From the NCBI RefSeq assembly GCF_023155275.1, contig NZ_JALMUV010000008.1, forward strand, positions 62,001 through 126,000: DNA of 64,000 nt, read 5' to 3'. The notes below the pieces were generated by a model. It was not told where the DNA came from. It did no database searches and saw nothing but the letters and a program-made list of their open reading frames with translations. This DNA is from Streptomyces rhizoryzae. Its GTDB lineage: Bacteria > Actinomycetota > Actinomycetes > Streptomycetales > Streptomycetaceae. This document shows positions 8,057 through 17,752 of this stretch, piece after piece. The translations under genes were made by a program, and so were the position numbers. Every line of letters begins with the position of its first letter. Positions within the stretch are counted from its first letter, which is position 1.

Positions 8057-11000
8057 TCAGGCCCCTGCCCCGGCGGTCACCATCCGCGGATACGCCGCAT
8101 CGACCGCCCGCTCGCGCTCCAGCATCCGCCGGAACGGACCGTCGGCGGCGGCCAGCTCCCCGTACCCGCCGCGCTGCACCACCCGGCCGCGGTCCAGCAC
8201 CAGGATCTCGTCCACCGCGTCCAGACCGGCCAGCCGGTGGGTGATCAGGACCGTCGTCCGGCCCTCGGTGGCCGCCAGCAGATCGGCGGTCAGCGCGTCC
8301 GCGGTGGTCAGGTCGAGGTGCTCGGCGGGCTCGTCCAGCACCAGCACCGGGAAGTCCGCGAGCAGGGCGCGGGCCAGCGCCAGCCGCTGCCGCTGACCGC
8401 CGGACAGCCGGGCGCCGTGCTCCCCGACCATGGTGTCCAGGCCGTCGGGCAGCCCGCGCACCCAGTCCGCCAGCCGCGCCCGGCCGAGCGCCTCCCAGAG
8501 GTCCTGGTCGCCGGACTCCTGGCCGTCGCCGCGGTTCCGGCGGGCGAGCCGGAGGTTCTCCCGCAGCGAGCTGTCGAAGAGGTGCGCGTCCTGCGCGCAC
8601 AGGCCCACCAGCCGCCGGACCGCGTCGCCGGCCAGCTCCTGGGCGTCCGTTCCCGCCAGGGTGTACGTGCCCGCCTCCCGGTCCAGGAAGCGCAGCAGCA
8701 CCTGCGCCAGCGTCGTCTTGCCGGAGCCGGACGGTCCGACGACGGCGACCCGGCGGCCCGGGGTCAGCGTGAAGCCGACGCCGTCCAGCGCCGGCCGCTC
8801 CTGGCCCGGGTGGCGGGCGGTCAGCCCGTGGACGACCAGCGGGAACGGCGTGCCGGGCGCGGCCGCGGGGGCCTCCGGTTCGCGCACCGGCTCCGGTGCG
8901 TCCAGCACCTCGAAGACCCGTTCCGCGGCGTGCCGGGTGCGGCGGCGGTACTGCGCGGCGAGCGGCAGCCCGGCCACCGCCTCGAACGCGGCGAGCGGGG
9001 TGAGCAGGACGACGGCCAGTTCCACGCCCGCCAGCCGGCCCGCGTGCACCGCCTGGACACCGACCACCGCGGAGGCGACCACGGTCAGCCCGCACAGCAG
9101 CGCCGAGAGCCCGGCACCCGTCCCGGCCGCGGTGGCCGAGCGGGACGCGATCCGGGTCAGCTCCCGGTCCGCGCGGCGCACCGCGTCGGTCCGGGCCCCG
9201 AGCGCGCCGGCGACCGTCAGTTCGGCCGTGCCGGTCAGCAGATCGACGACGCGGGTGGCGAGCACACCGCGGGCCGGCGCCAGCCGCCGCTCCGCCCGCC
9301 GCGCCAGCGCGCTCGACAGCAGCGGGACCCCGGCACCGGCGAGCAGCAGGCCGGCGGCCAGCACCGCGCCGGCCTCCGGCAGCAGCCAGCCGGTGAAGGC
9401 GACGGTGCCCGCGCCGACCAGCAGCGCCGCCCCCACGGGCAGCAGCCAGCGCAGGAAGTAGTCCTGCACCGCGTCGACGTCCGCGACCAGCCGCGACAGC
9501 AGGTCGCCGCGGCGGCGCTCCCGCAGACCGGCCGGCGCCAGCCGCTCCAGCCGCCGGAAGACGGCCACCCGGACGTCGGCGAGCATCCGGAACACCGCAT
9601 CGTGCGCGACCAGCCGCTCGGCGTACCGGAACACCGCCCGCCCGATGCCGAACGCCCTGGTCGCGGTGACCGCCACCATCAGGTACAGCACCGGCGGCTG
9701 CTGCGAGGCCCGCGAGATCAGCCAGCCGGAGGTGGCCATCAGGCCCACCGCGCTGCCCAGCGCAAGGCTGCCGAGCAGCAGCGCCAGGGCCAAGCGGGAC
9801 CGCCGGGCGCGGGCCGTTCCGCGCAGCCGCCGCAGAGCCGAGTGCGGGGCCGGTCCGGACGCGGCCGGGCCCTCCGGCAGCGGACCGCCGGCCGCCGACC
9901 GCACCGGTTCGGCGGCCGGTACCGGCTGGGCCGGCGCGGCCGCCGCATCGGTCTCCGGGCTCCCGGCCCCCTCCTCCGGCCCGGCCAGCCGCACGGTCCG
10001 GTCGGCGACGGCCAGCAGCGCCGGACGGTGGACGACCATCAGGACCGTGCGCCCGGCCGCCAGTCGCCGGACCGCCTCGACGACGGCCTGCTCGGTCTCG
10101 CCGTCCAGGTTCGCCGTGGGCTCGTCCAGCAGCAGGACCGGCCGGTCGGCGAGGAAGGCGCGGGCCAGCGCCAGGCGCTGCCGCTGGCCGGCCGAGAGCC
10201 CGGCGCCGGACTCCCCGAGCCGGGTGTCCAGGCCGTCGGGCAGCGCGTCCACGAACTCCAGCGCCCCGGCGTCGCGCAGGGCCTCCCGGACCGCCGCGTC
10301 ATCGGCGTCCGGCCGCGCCAGCCGGACGTTCTCCGCGAGGGAACCGGCGAAGAGGTGCGGATGCTGCGGCACCCAGGCGATCCGGCCGCGCCAGCTCTCG
10401 GGCGAGAGGCCGGCGAGGTCCTGGCCGTCGACCAGCACCCGGCCCTCGGACGGGGCGGTGAAGCCGAGCACCACGCTCAGCAGCGTCGACTTGCCGGCAC
10501 CGGACGGACCGACCAGCGCGACGGTCTCACCGGGCCGGACCTCGAACGAGGTCTCCGGCAGCGAGGCGGCGGTCCGCCCGGGGTGGCGGACCACCAGGCC
10601 CTCGACGGACAGGCCGGTCCCCGCGGGCGCGGGGGCGGTCCCGGCCGTCCGCGGCTGCGTCTCCAGGACGGCGAAGATCTCCTCCGCGGCCGAGAGGCCC
10701 TCGGCCGCGGCGTGGTACTGCGCCCCGACCTGCCGCAGCGGCAGATACGCCTCGGGCGCCAGCACCAGCACCATCAGGCCGGTGGAGAGGTCGAGTTCGC
10801 CGTGCACCAGCCGCATGCCGATGCCGACGGCGACCAGGGCGACGGAAAGGGTGGCGAGGAGTTCGAGGGCGAACGAGGAGAGGAAGGCGATCCGCAGGGT
10901 GCGCAGGGTGGCCCGGCGGTACTCGTTCGTGATCGCGCGGATGGCGGCGGCCTGGGCCTTGGCCCGGCCGAAGACCTTCAGTGTGGGCAGGCCCTCCACG

Positions 11001-11629
11001 ACATCGAGGAAGTGCCCGGACAGCCGCGCCAGCAGCCGCCACTGGCGGTCCGTCCGCGACTGGGTGGCCCAGCCGATCAGGACCATGAACAGCGGGATCA
11101 GCGGCAGGGTGAGGACGATCGTCAGCGCCGAGACCCAGTCCCCGGTGACGATCCGGGCCAGCACCGCGACCGGCACCACGACCGCCAGCCCCAGCTGCGG
11201 CAGGTAGCGGGCGAAGTAGTCGTCCAGGGCGTCGACACCGCGGGTGGCCAGGGCCGTCAGCTCACCGGTCCGCAGCTCCGCGGCGCCGTCCGCCCGGCGC
11301 ACCGCCGACCCCGGCCCCAACTGACCCGCCCGCGTGACCAGCCGCAGCCGGAGTTCGGACTTGACCGCCGCACCGGCGCGGTGCGCGGCCAGCTCGGTGA
11401 GCCAGGAGACCAGCCCCCGGCCGGCGGAGACCGCGGCCAGCAGCGCGACCGGGGTGGCCAGGCCGCCGAGCGTGCGGCCCTGCTGGAAGGCCCCGACCAC
11501 GAGTTCCGCGATCAGCATGGCCTGGCCGACGACCAGGCCCGCGCCGGCAAGCCCGAGCACCACCACCGCGACGAGGAATCCCCGGGTGGCGCGGGCGTAT
11601 CGGAGCAGGCGCGGGTCGACGGGTTTCAC
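8057..11629 (-). CDS. cydCD: Fused CydDC-type ABC transporter for cytochrome bd assembly
   Basis: 1190 residues: two complete ABC exporter halves fused head to tail. The N half is CydD-like (six transmembrane helices, Walker A GPSGAGKST near residue 376, signature LSAGQRQRLALARA, Walker B VLLLDEPTANLD). The C half is CydC-like (second membrane domain, Walker A GPSGSGKTT near 966, signature LSGGQRQRLALARA, Walker B VLVLDEPAEHLD). CydDC exports reductant (cysteine/glutathione-like thiols in E. coli) and is needed to assemble heme-loaded cytochrome bd. Fusion of the halves is usual in Streptomyces. It is the last gene of cydA-cydB-cydCD, 48 bases after cydB. The GTG start at 11629 lies inside a parS palindrome, with a GGAAGG motif upstream. 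Confidence 0.95.
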   Translation of the reverse strand: MKPVDPRLLRYARATRGFLVAVVVLGLAGAGLVVGQAMLIAELVVGAFQQGRTLGGLATPVALLAAVSAGRGLVSWLTELAAHRAGAAVKSELRLRLVTRAGQLGPGSAVRRADGAAELRTGELTALATRGVDALDDYFARYLPQLGLAVVVPVAVLARIVTGDWVSALTIVLTLPLIPLFMVLIGWATQSRTDRQWRLLARLSGHFLDVVEGLPTLKVFGRAKAQAAAIRAITNEYRRATLRTLRIAFLSSFALELLATLSVALVAVGIGMRLVHGELDLSTGLMVLVLAPEAYLPLRQVGAQYHAAAEGLSAAEEIFAVLETQPRTAGTAPAPAGTGLSVEGLVVRHPGRTAASLPETSFEVRPGETVALVGPSGAGKSTLLSVVLGFTAPSEGRVLVDGQDLAGLSPESWRGRIAWVPQHPHLFAGSLAENVRLARPDADDAAVREALRDAGALEFVDALPDGLDTRLGESGAGLSAGQRQRLALARAFLADRPVLLLDEPTANLDGETEQAVVEAVRRLAAGRTVLMVVHRPALLAVADRTVRLAGPEEGAGSPETDAAAAPAQPVPAAEPVRSAAGGPLPEGPAASGPAPHSALRRLRGTARARRSRLALALLLGSLALGSAVGLMATSGWLISRASQQPPVLYLMVAVTATRAFGIGRAVFRYAERLVAHDAVFRMLADVRVAVFRRLERLAPAGLRERRRGDLLSRLVADVDAVQDYFLRWLLPVGAALLVGAGTVAFTGWLLPEAGAVLAAGLLLAGAGVPLLSSALARRAERRLAPARGVLATRVVDLLTGTAELTVAGALGARTDAVRRADRELTRIASRSATAAGTGAGLSALLCGLTVVASAVVGVQAVHAGRLAGVELAVVLLTPLAAFEAVAGLPLAAQYRRRTRHAAERVFEVLDAPEPVREPEAPAAAPGTPFPLVVHGLTARHPGQERPALDGVGFTLTPGRRVAVVGPSGSGKTTLAQVLLRFLDREAGTYTLAGTDAQELAGDAVRRLVGLCAQDAHLFDSSLRENLRLARRNRGDGQESGDQDLWEALGRARLADWVRGLPDGLDTMVGEHGARLSGGQRQRLALARALLADFPVLVLDEPAEHLDLTTADALTADLLAATEGRTTVLITHRLAGLDAVDEILVLDRGRVVQRGGYGELAAADGPFRRMLERERAVDAAYPRMVTAGAGA

Positions 11630-11637
11630 GTGAAACC
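11622..11637. other. parS site overlapping the cydCD start codon
   Basis: GGTTTCACGTGAAACC carries the exact 14-bp core. The reverse-strand GTG of cydCD occupies 11627-11629, in the middle of the palindrome, so codons 1-3 (Met-Lys-Pro) are specified by the ParB site. Confidence 0.88.
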
Positions 11638-11677
11638 TTCCGTTCTCCCGGTCCCGCCCTGGCGGGGCGGGACGCGG

Positions 11678-12679
<1,002 letters not shown>

Positions 12680-12688
12680 GGTCGCCTC

Positions 12689-14197
12689 CTAGTACGAGAA
12701 GGCCATCGGCCGGTCGGAGTCGGCGGAGTCGCCGCCGATCTTGGTGGGCGGGTTGAGGTCGGACGCGGTGAGTTCCTGCGGTCCGGCCTTGATGTACTTC
12801 GCCAGCAGCCTGACCTCGACCACGGCGAGGATCGCGTACAGCGTGGTGAAGACGACCAGCGAGGTGATCACCTCGCCCTGCGAGACGCCGGGCGACACCG
12901 CGTCCCGGGTGCGCAGCACGCCGTAGACGACCCAGGGCTGGCGGCCCATCTCGGTGAAGATCCAGCCCCACGAGTTGGCGATCAGCGGGAAGCCGAGGGT
13001 GACGAAGGCCAGCCGCCAGTACCACTTCGCCAGCCGGTCGCCCAGCGTCCTGTTCCTGGTGAGCGCCAGGTGCGGCGGCTCCTCGTCGCCGGTCCGCAGC
13101 GCGGGTGCCAGCCAGAACTTCCTGCGGGTGAGCCACAGCCCGGCCAGGCCGATGGCGAAGGACGTCATCCCGAAGCCGATCATCCAGCGGAAGCCCCAGT
13201 AGGTGACCGGGATGTTGGGCCGGTAGTCGCCGGGCCCGAACTTCTGCTGTTCGGACTTGTTGACGTCGTTGATGCCGGGCACCGGCGAGGAGAAGTCGCT
13301 GTGCGCGAGGAACGAGAGCAGGCCGGGTATCTCGATGGCGACCTTGTTGTGCCCCTTGGCGACGTCTCCGTAGGAGAAGACCGAGAAGGGCGCCGGTGCG
13401 GCCTTGTCCCACAGTGCCTCGGCCGAGGCCATCTTCATGGGCTGCTGCTTGAACATGACCTTGCCGAGCGAGTCACCGCTGACCGCGGTGAGCAGTCCGG
13501 CGACGACCAGGGTGACCAGGCCCAGGCGCAGCGACGTCCGCATGACCTTGACGTGCTTCTTGCGCATCAGGTGGTACGCGGCGATGCCGACCATGAACGC
13601 GGCGCCGGTCAGGAAGGCCGCGGTCAGGGTGTGGAAGACGACGACCAGGGTGGTGTCCTGGGTCAGCACCTTCCAGAAGTCGGTCAGTTCGGCGCGCCCG
13701 GTGGCGCGGTTGAACTTGTAGCCGACCGGGTGCTGCATCCAGGAGTTGGCCGCGAGGATGAAGTACGCGGACAGGATGGTGCCGATCGAGACCATCCACA
13801 TGCAGAAGCAGTGGATCTTCTTGGGCAGCTTGTCCCAGCCGAAGATCCACAGGCCGATGAAGGTGGACTCGAAGAAGAACGCGATCAGCGCCTCGAACGC
13901 GAGGGGGGCGCCGAAGATGTCCCCGACGAACCGCGAGTAGTCCGACCAGTTCATGCCGAACTGGAACTCCTGGACGATGCCGGTGACGACACCCATCGCG
14001 ATGTTGATCAGGAACAGCTTGCCCCAGAACTTGGTGGCCTTGAGGTACTTCTCCTTGCCGGTCCGCACCCATGCGGTCTCCAGCCCCGCCACCAGAGCGG
14101 CGAGGGAGATCGTCAGGGGGACGAACAGGAAGTGGTAGACGGTCGTGATGCCGAATTGCCATCGCGCCATAGTCTCCGGCGCCAACGCCAGTTCCAC
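12689..14197 (-). CDS. cydA: Cytochrome bd oxidase subunit I
   Basis: 502 residues with about nine transmembrane helices. ARWQFGITTVYHFLFVPLTI carries the N-terminal heme-ligand His. The GWDKLPKKIHCFCMW segment, the Q-loop between helices 6 and 7 (MASAEALWDKAAPAPFSVFSYGD) and the GFRWMIGFGM segment are present. The Q-loop looks like the short type. It holds hemes b558, b595 and d and oxidises quinol. GTG start at 14197 with GGAGG upstream. It is first in cydABCD and is preceded at 14287 by a Rex operator, so the operon should be derepressed at a high NADH/NAD+ ratio. Confidence 0.97.
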   Translation of the reverse strand: MELALAPETMARWQFGITTVYHFLFVPLTISLAALVAGLETAWVRTGKEKYLKATKFWGKLFLINIAMGVVTGIVQEFQFGMNWSDYSRFVGDIFGAPLAFEALIAFFFESTFIGLWIFGWDKLPKKIHCFCMWMVSIGTILSAYFILAANSWMQHPVGYKFNRATGRAELTDFWKVLTQDTTLVVVFHTLTAAFLTGAAFMVGIAAYHLMRKKHVKVMRTSLRLGLVTLVVAGLLTAVSGDSLGKVMFKQQPMKMASAEALWDKAAPAPFSVFSYGDVAKGHNKVAIEIPGLLSFLAHSDFSSPVPGINDVNKSEQQKFGPGDYRPNIPVTYWGFRWMIGFGMTSFAIGLAGLWLTRRKFWLAPALRTGDEEPPHLALTRNRTLGDRLAKWYWRLAFVTLGFPLIANSWGWIFTEMGRQPWVVYGVLRTRDAVSPGVSQGEVITSLVVFTTLYAILAVVEVRLLAKYIKAGPQELTASDLNPPTKIGGDSADSDRPMAFSY

Positions 14198-14286
14198 GTC
14201 GCGGCCTCCTTACGTCCTTACGTCGCCGCATCCGTACGGCCATGTCCCTTTTGCGCCGCATAAAGCAGCACATACAGGACGCGAGC

Positions 14287-14304
14287 TTGTGAACGCGTTC
14301 ACAT
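14287..14304. promoter_or_regulatory. Rex operator upstream of cydABCD
   Basis: TTGTGAACGCGTTCACAT matches 17 of 18 positions of the Streptomyces Rex operator TTGTGAACGCGTTCACAA. It lies 90 bases upstream of the cydA start. Rex (an NADH/NAD+ sensing repressor) is known to control cydABCD in S. coelicolor. A second half-site TTCACAA follows directly at 14305. Confidence 0.93.
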
Positions 14305-14428
14305 TCACAAGAATTATCTACCATTCGACTCTTGCCTTGGGGACTGGGGGTACGTGACTGCGGTCACGCTGGAATCGATGGCGCGTGCACCTTTATGCCG
14401 AGGTTATGTACGCACCCTTCCCCACAGC

Positions 14429-14445
14429 TTCAACATATTGTTGAA
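14429..14445. promoter_or_regulatory. Palindrome TTCAACATATTGTTGAA, candidate operator
   Basis: Perfect 7-bp inverted repeat with 3-bp centre, ending 9 bases before the ATG at 14455. It is AT-rich in a 73% GC region and covers the place where the ribosome-binding site would be. It looks like a GntR/TetR-type operator, but no regulator of that class is adjacent. Confidence 0.55.
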
Positions 14446-14454
14446 TTCGGCGCC

Positions 14455-14823
14455 ATGAAGATCCGTATCTCCTGGCCCGCCGGGCACGTGACCGCCACCC
14501 TCGACGACACCCCGACCACCACCGCGCTGCTCGCCGCGCTGCCGCTCCAGGCCACCGCCCACACCTGGGGCGAGGAGGTCTACTTCGACACCGGACTGAC
14601 CCCGGCCCTGGAGTCCGGCGCCCGCCAGGTCGTCGACCCGGGCACGGTCGCCTTCTGGACCGAGGGCAACGCCCTCGCGCTCCCCTACGGCCCCACCCCG
14701 ATCTCCCGGGGCGACGAGTCCCGGCTCGCCTCGCCGTGCAACGTGCTGGGCCGCATCGACGGCGACCCGCGCGCCCTGGCCACCGTCCGCGGCGGCGACG
14801 CCATCCACGTCCAGCGGACCTGA
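14455..14823 (+). CDS. Cyclophilin-like fold protein (DUF369/DUF3830-type)
   Basis: 122 residues, MKIRISWPAGHVTATLDDTPTT..., with TWGEEVYFDTG, VDPGTVAFWTEGNALALPYGPTP and PCNVLGRIDGD. These are the conserved strands of the small cyclophilin-like family found in archaea and bacteria. The family adopts a cyclophilin barrel but lacks the catalytic prolyl-isomerase arginine pattern. Function is unknown and often linked to small-ligand binding. No signal peptide, so cytosolic. It has no clear Shine-Dalgarno sequence, and a palindrome occupies that position. Convergent with hisC across a strong terminator. Confidence 0.8.
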   Translation: MKIRISWPAGHVTATLDDTPTTTALLAALPLQATAHTWGEEVYFDTGLTPALESGARQVVDPGTVAFWTEGNALALPYGPTPISRGDESRLASPCNVLGRIDGDPRALATVRGGDAIHVQRT

Positions 14824-14848
14824 CCGCCGGGCGAGCGCGCAGACGGAC

Positions 14849-14878
14849 GAGGCCGCGGGTCGACTGACCCGCGGCCTC
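14849..14878. terminator. Bidirectional terminator between the cyclophilin-like gene and hisC
   Basis: Perfect 13-bp stem (GAGGCCGCGGGTC / GACCCGCGGCCTC) with a GACT loop, followed by GCGAAAA on the plus strand. It sits in the convergent gap and can end both transcripts. Confidence 0.85.
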
Positions 14879-14935
14879 GCGAAAACCGGGCACCGCGCAC
14901 CGGCCCGGCGGCCTTCCGCCGGCGCCGGCGGCGGA

Positions 14936-16015
14936 CTACAGCTCCTTGCGGAACGCCTCCGCGGCCTGGAGGAAGAGGTCCATGGCCGGCTTCTCCCCGA
15001 TGGTCACCCGCACCCCCTCACCGGCGAACGGCCGCACGACCACCCCGGCCCGCTCGCACGCCTCGGCGAACGCGGTGGTCCGGTCCCCCAGCCGCAGCCA
15101 GACGAAGTTCGCCTCGGACGGCGGGACCGTCCAGCCCTGCGCCACCAGCGCGTCCACGACCCGGGCCCGCTCGTCGACCAGCGCCTCGACCCGCTCCAGC
15201 AGCGCCGCCTCGCTGCGCAGCGACGCCACCGCGGCCTCCTGCGCGAGCTGGCTGACCCCGAACGGCACCGCGGTCTTGCGCAGCGCCGCGGCCACCGGCG
15301 CGTGCGCCACCGCGAACCCGACCCGCAGGCCCGCCAGGCCGTACGCCTTGGAGAAGGTGCGCAGCACGCACACCTGGGGGCGGTCGCGGTAGAGCTCTAT
15401 CCCGTCCGGCACCTCCGGGTCGCGGATGAACTCGCGGTACGCCTCGTCCAGCACCACCAGCACGCCGTCCGGCACCCGGTCCAGGAAGGACTCCAGCTCC
15501 GCGCGGCGCACGACGGTGCCGGTGGGGTTGTTGGGGTTGCAGACGAAGATCAGGCGCGTGCGGTCGGTGATCGCCGCCAGCATCGCGTCCAGGTCGTGGA
15601 CCTCCCCGGAGGTCAGCGGCACCCGCACGGACGTCGCCCCGGAGACCTGGGTGATGATCGGGTAGGCCTCGAACGAGCGCCAGGCATAGATCACTTCGTC
15701 GCCCGGCCCGGCCGTCGCCTGGACCAGCTGCTGGGCGACCCCGACCGACCCCGTACCGGTCGCCAGGTGCTCCACCGGGACCGCGAACCGCTCGGCCAGC
15801 TCGGCCATCAGCCCCGTACATGCCATGTCGGGGTAGCGGTTGAAGGAGCCGGCGGCCGCCACCGCGCTCTCCAGGACACCCGGCAGCGGGGGGTAGGGGT
15901 TCTCGTTGGAGGACAGCTTGTAAGCGGCCGGGCCGTCCGCCGACGCCGGCCGCCCCGGCTTGTAGGTGGGGATGCCGTCCAGCGCGGCACGCAGCCGCGG
16001 GGTCTTCTCGCTCAC
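14936..16015 (-). CDS. hisC: Histidinol-phosphate aminotransferase family (HisC-type)
   Basis: 359 residues, fold type I PLP aminotransferase: [16 protein letters not shown] at the N-terminus, [35 protein letters not shown] lysine in [16 protein letters not shown] (about residue 221) and the phosphate-binding arginines near the C-terminus. It converts imidazole-acetol phosphate plus glutamate to histidinol phosphate, or transaminates aromatic amino acids. It stands alone here, not in a his operon, so it may be the second, aromatic-type HisC found in many Streptomyces. GTG start at 16015 with GGAGGA upstream. Confidence 0.88.
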   Translation of the reverse strand: MSEKTPRLRAALDGIPTYKPGRPASADGPAAYKLSSNENPYPPLPGVLESAVAAAGSFNRYPDMACTGLMAELAERFAVPVEHLATGTGSVGVAQQLVQATAGPGDEVIYAWRSFEAYPIITQVSGATSVRVPLTSGEVHDLDAMLAAITDRTRLIFVCNPNNPTGTVVRRAELESFLDRVPDGVLVVLDEAYREFIRDPEVPDGIELYRDRPQVCVLRTFSKAYGLAGLRVGFAVAHAPVAAALRKTAVPFGVSQLAQEAAVASLRSEAALLERVEALVDERARVVDALVAQGWTVPPSEANFVWLRLGDRTTAFAEACERAGVVVRPFAGEGVRVTIGEKPAMDLFLQAAEAFRKEL

Positions 16016-16299
16016 CGCAGATCCTCCTCGACCATCCCTCTCGACTCCAATACTGCACACCTTATGAGGATTGACCCGGCCGGCGGCAGCCCCTGGGGAA
16101 ACCGCCCCTCCCCGGCGCCCGCGGCACCGGACGAGCGGCGCGCGTCCCCCAGGGAGCGCCATGTGCCACCTCGCGCGCCGGTGGCTCACTCCGTGGCGCG
16201 CATCCCTCGTCAAGGTGACTTGAGACCTCTTCGAGACCTGGACGGATCGCCAGGCCGAGTGCACATACCTCCCGACAAATGATCAGTCGGCGGAGCAAC

Positions 16300-16318
16300 T
16301 TCCTTGGATTGCAAGGAA
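16300..16318. promoter_or_regulatory. Inverted repeat TTCCTTG-N5-CAAGGAA, candidate operator
   Basis: Perfect 7-bp arms around GATTG, 94 bases upstream of the LacI-family gene and in the divergent gap with hisC. It could be the autoregulatory site of the LacI-type repressor, although the odd 5-bp spacer is not classical for LacI operators. Confidence 0.4.
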
Positions 16319-16411
16319 ATTGAGGGCAATCCGTCGTGCAGAAACGTGCCTCCTGGTCCTCACCGTGGCTCCCCCGCGAATGGCCGTAGCGAGCCCTACT
16401 ATCGGCTCGCC

Positions 16412-17512
16412 ATGACAGCAGCAGGGAAGCACCAGGTGGGCCGGTCGGCCGGTCGCCGGCTGGGGCGCGCGGGTATCCGGGACGTGGCCGCCGCAGCCGG
16501 TGTATCGATCACGACTGTCTCCGACGCGCTCAACGGCAAGGGCCGGCTTCCGGATGCCACCCGTAGCCACGTCCGCGAGGTGGCCGACCGGCTGGGCTAC
16601 CGCCCGTCCGCAGCCGCCCGCACCCTCCGTACCGGCAAGTCCGGCCTCCTCGGCCTGACCGTGACCACGTACGGGGATGAACCTTTCACCTTCACCGAGT
16701 TCGCGTACTTCGCGGAGATGGCCAGAGCCGCCACCTCCGCCGCGCTGGCCCGCGGCTACGCCCTGGTCATCCTGCCCGCGACCTCCCGCCACGACGTGTG
16801 GTCCAACGTCGCCCTCGACGGCACCGTCGTGATCGACCCGGCCGACGGCGACCCGGTCGTCACCGAACTCGTCCGGCACGGCATCCCGGTCGTCTCCGAC
16901 GGCCGCCCCGGCGGCTCGCTGCCGGTCACCGGCTGGGTCGACAACGACCACGAAGCGGCCGTCCTCGGCCTGCTGGACCACCTCGCCGAGGCCGGCGCCC
17001 GCCGCATCGGGCTGCTCACGGGCACCACCACCGACACCTACACCCGGCTGTCGACCACCGCGTACCTCAACTGGTGCGAGCGGGTCGGCCAGGACCCCGT
17101 CTACGAGTCCTACCCCGCCTACGACCCGCGGGCGGGCGCGGTGGCGGCGGACCGGCTGCTGGCCCGGCCGGACCGGCCGGACGCGGTCTACGGGCTCTTC
17201 GACCCCAACGGCACCGACCTGCTCGCCGCGGCCCGCCGCTACGGTTTACGCGTCCCGGACGACCTGCTGCTGGTCTGCTGTAGCGAGTCCACCGTCTACG
17301 CCACCACCGAACCGCCGATCACCACGCTCTCGCTCAAACCGCGGCGCATCGGCACCGCCGTCGTGCAGATCCTGATCGACGCGATCGAGGGGCTCGACGA
17401 CCGCAGCCCGGTCGAGCAGGTGATACCGACGGACCTGATCGTGCGGACGTCCTCGCAGCGCCGGTCCCCGCGCACCACCGTCAGTCCGCCGCGCGGTCCG
17501 GCCGGCGACTGA
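16412..17512 (+). CDS. LacI-family transcriptional regulator with one TTA codon
   Basis: 366 residues. The HTH spans about residues 20-65 (GIRDVAAAAGVSITTVSDALNGKGRLPDATRSHVREVADRLGYRPSAAARTL), followed by a periplasmic-binding-like effector domain (GLLTGTTTDTYTRLS, AVYGLFDPNGTDLLAAARRYGLRVPDDLLLVCC). It is a repressor for an unidentified regulon. A TTA codon at 17246-17248 (codon 279) makes translation dependent on the bldA tRNA in Streptomyces, linking it to development. It is divergent from hisC. Confidence 0.9.
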   Translation: MTAAGKHQVGRSAGRRLGRAGIRDVAAAAGVSITTVSDALNGKGRLPDATRSHVREVADRLGYRPSAAARTLRTGKSGLLGLTVTTYGDEPFTFTEFAYFAEMARAATSAALARGYALVILPATSRHDVWSNVALDGTVVIDPADGDPVVTELVRHGIPVVSDGRPGGSLPVTGWVDNDHEAAVLGLLDHLAEAGARRIGLLTGTTTDTYTRLSTTAYLNWCERVGQDPVYESYPAYDPRAGAVAADRLLARPDRPDAVYGLFDPNGTDLLAAARRYGLRVPDDLLLVCCSESTVYATTEPPITTLSLKPRRIGTAVVQILIDAIEGLDDRSPVEQVIPTDLIVRTSSQRRSPRTTVSPPRGPAGD

Positions 17513-17752
17513 CTGCGCCCCGGCACGGCGGACCGGGCCTACGGGCGGGCCGCGGGCGCCCGCCCGGCGAGGAAAAAACGGGGTGATCCCGGGAGAAATC
17601 CATCGCGAACGCCGGGCTTCGCAGGATTGATCACCCCCGGGTGCGTCACAACCCGAGAGCGGCGTTCCTATGATGGGCGCACGACACCGCGGACCGCCGT
17701 CGACCAGGCAAAGGTCCGAGAGGTGCACGGCGGCGCAACGGTGGAGGGGTCG

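Noticed and set aside
17579..17637. Inverted repeat GGGGTGATC / GATCACCCC between the LacI and metallophosphatase genes
   Set aside because: Arms are 9 bp but about 40 bases apart without a T-tract, so neither terminator nor operator is well supported.
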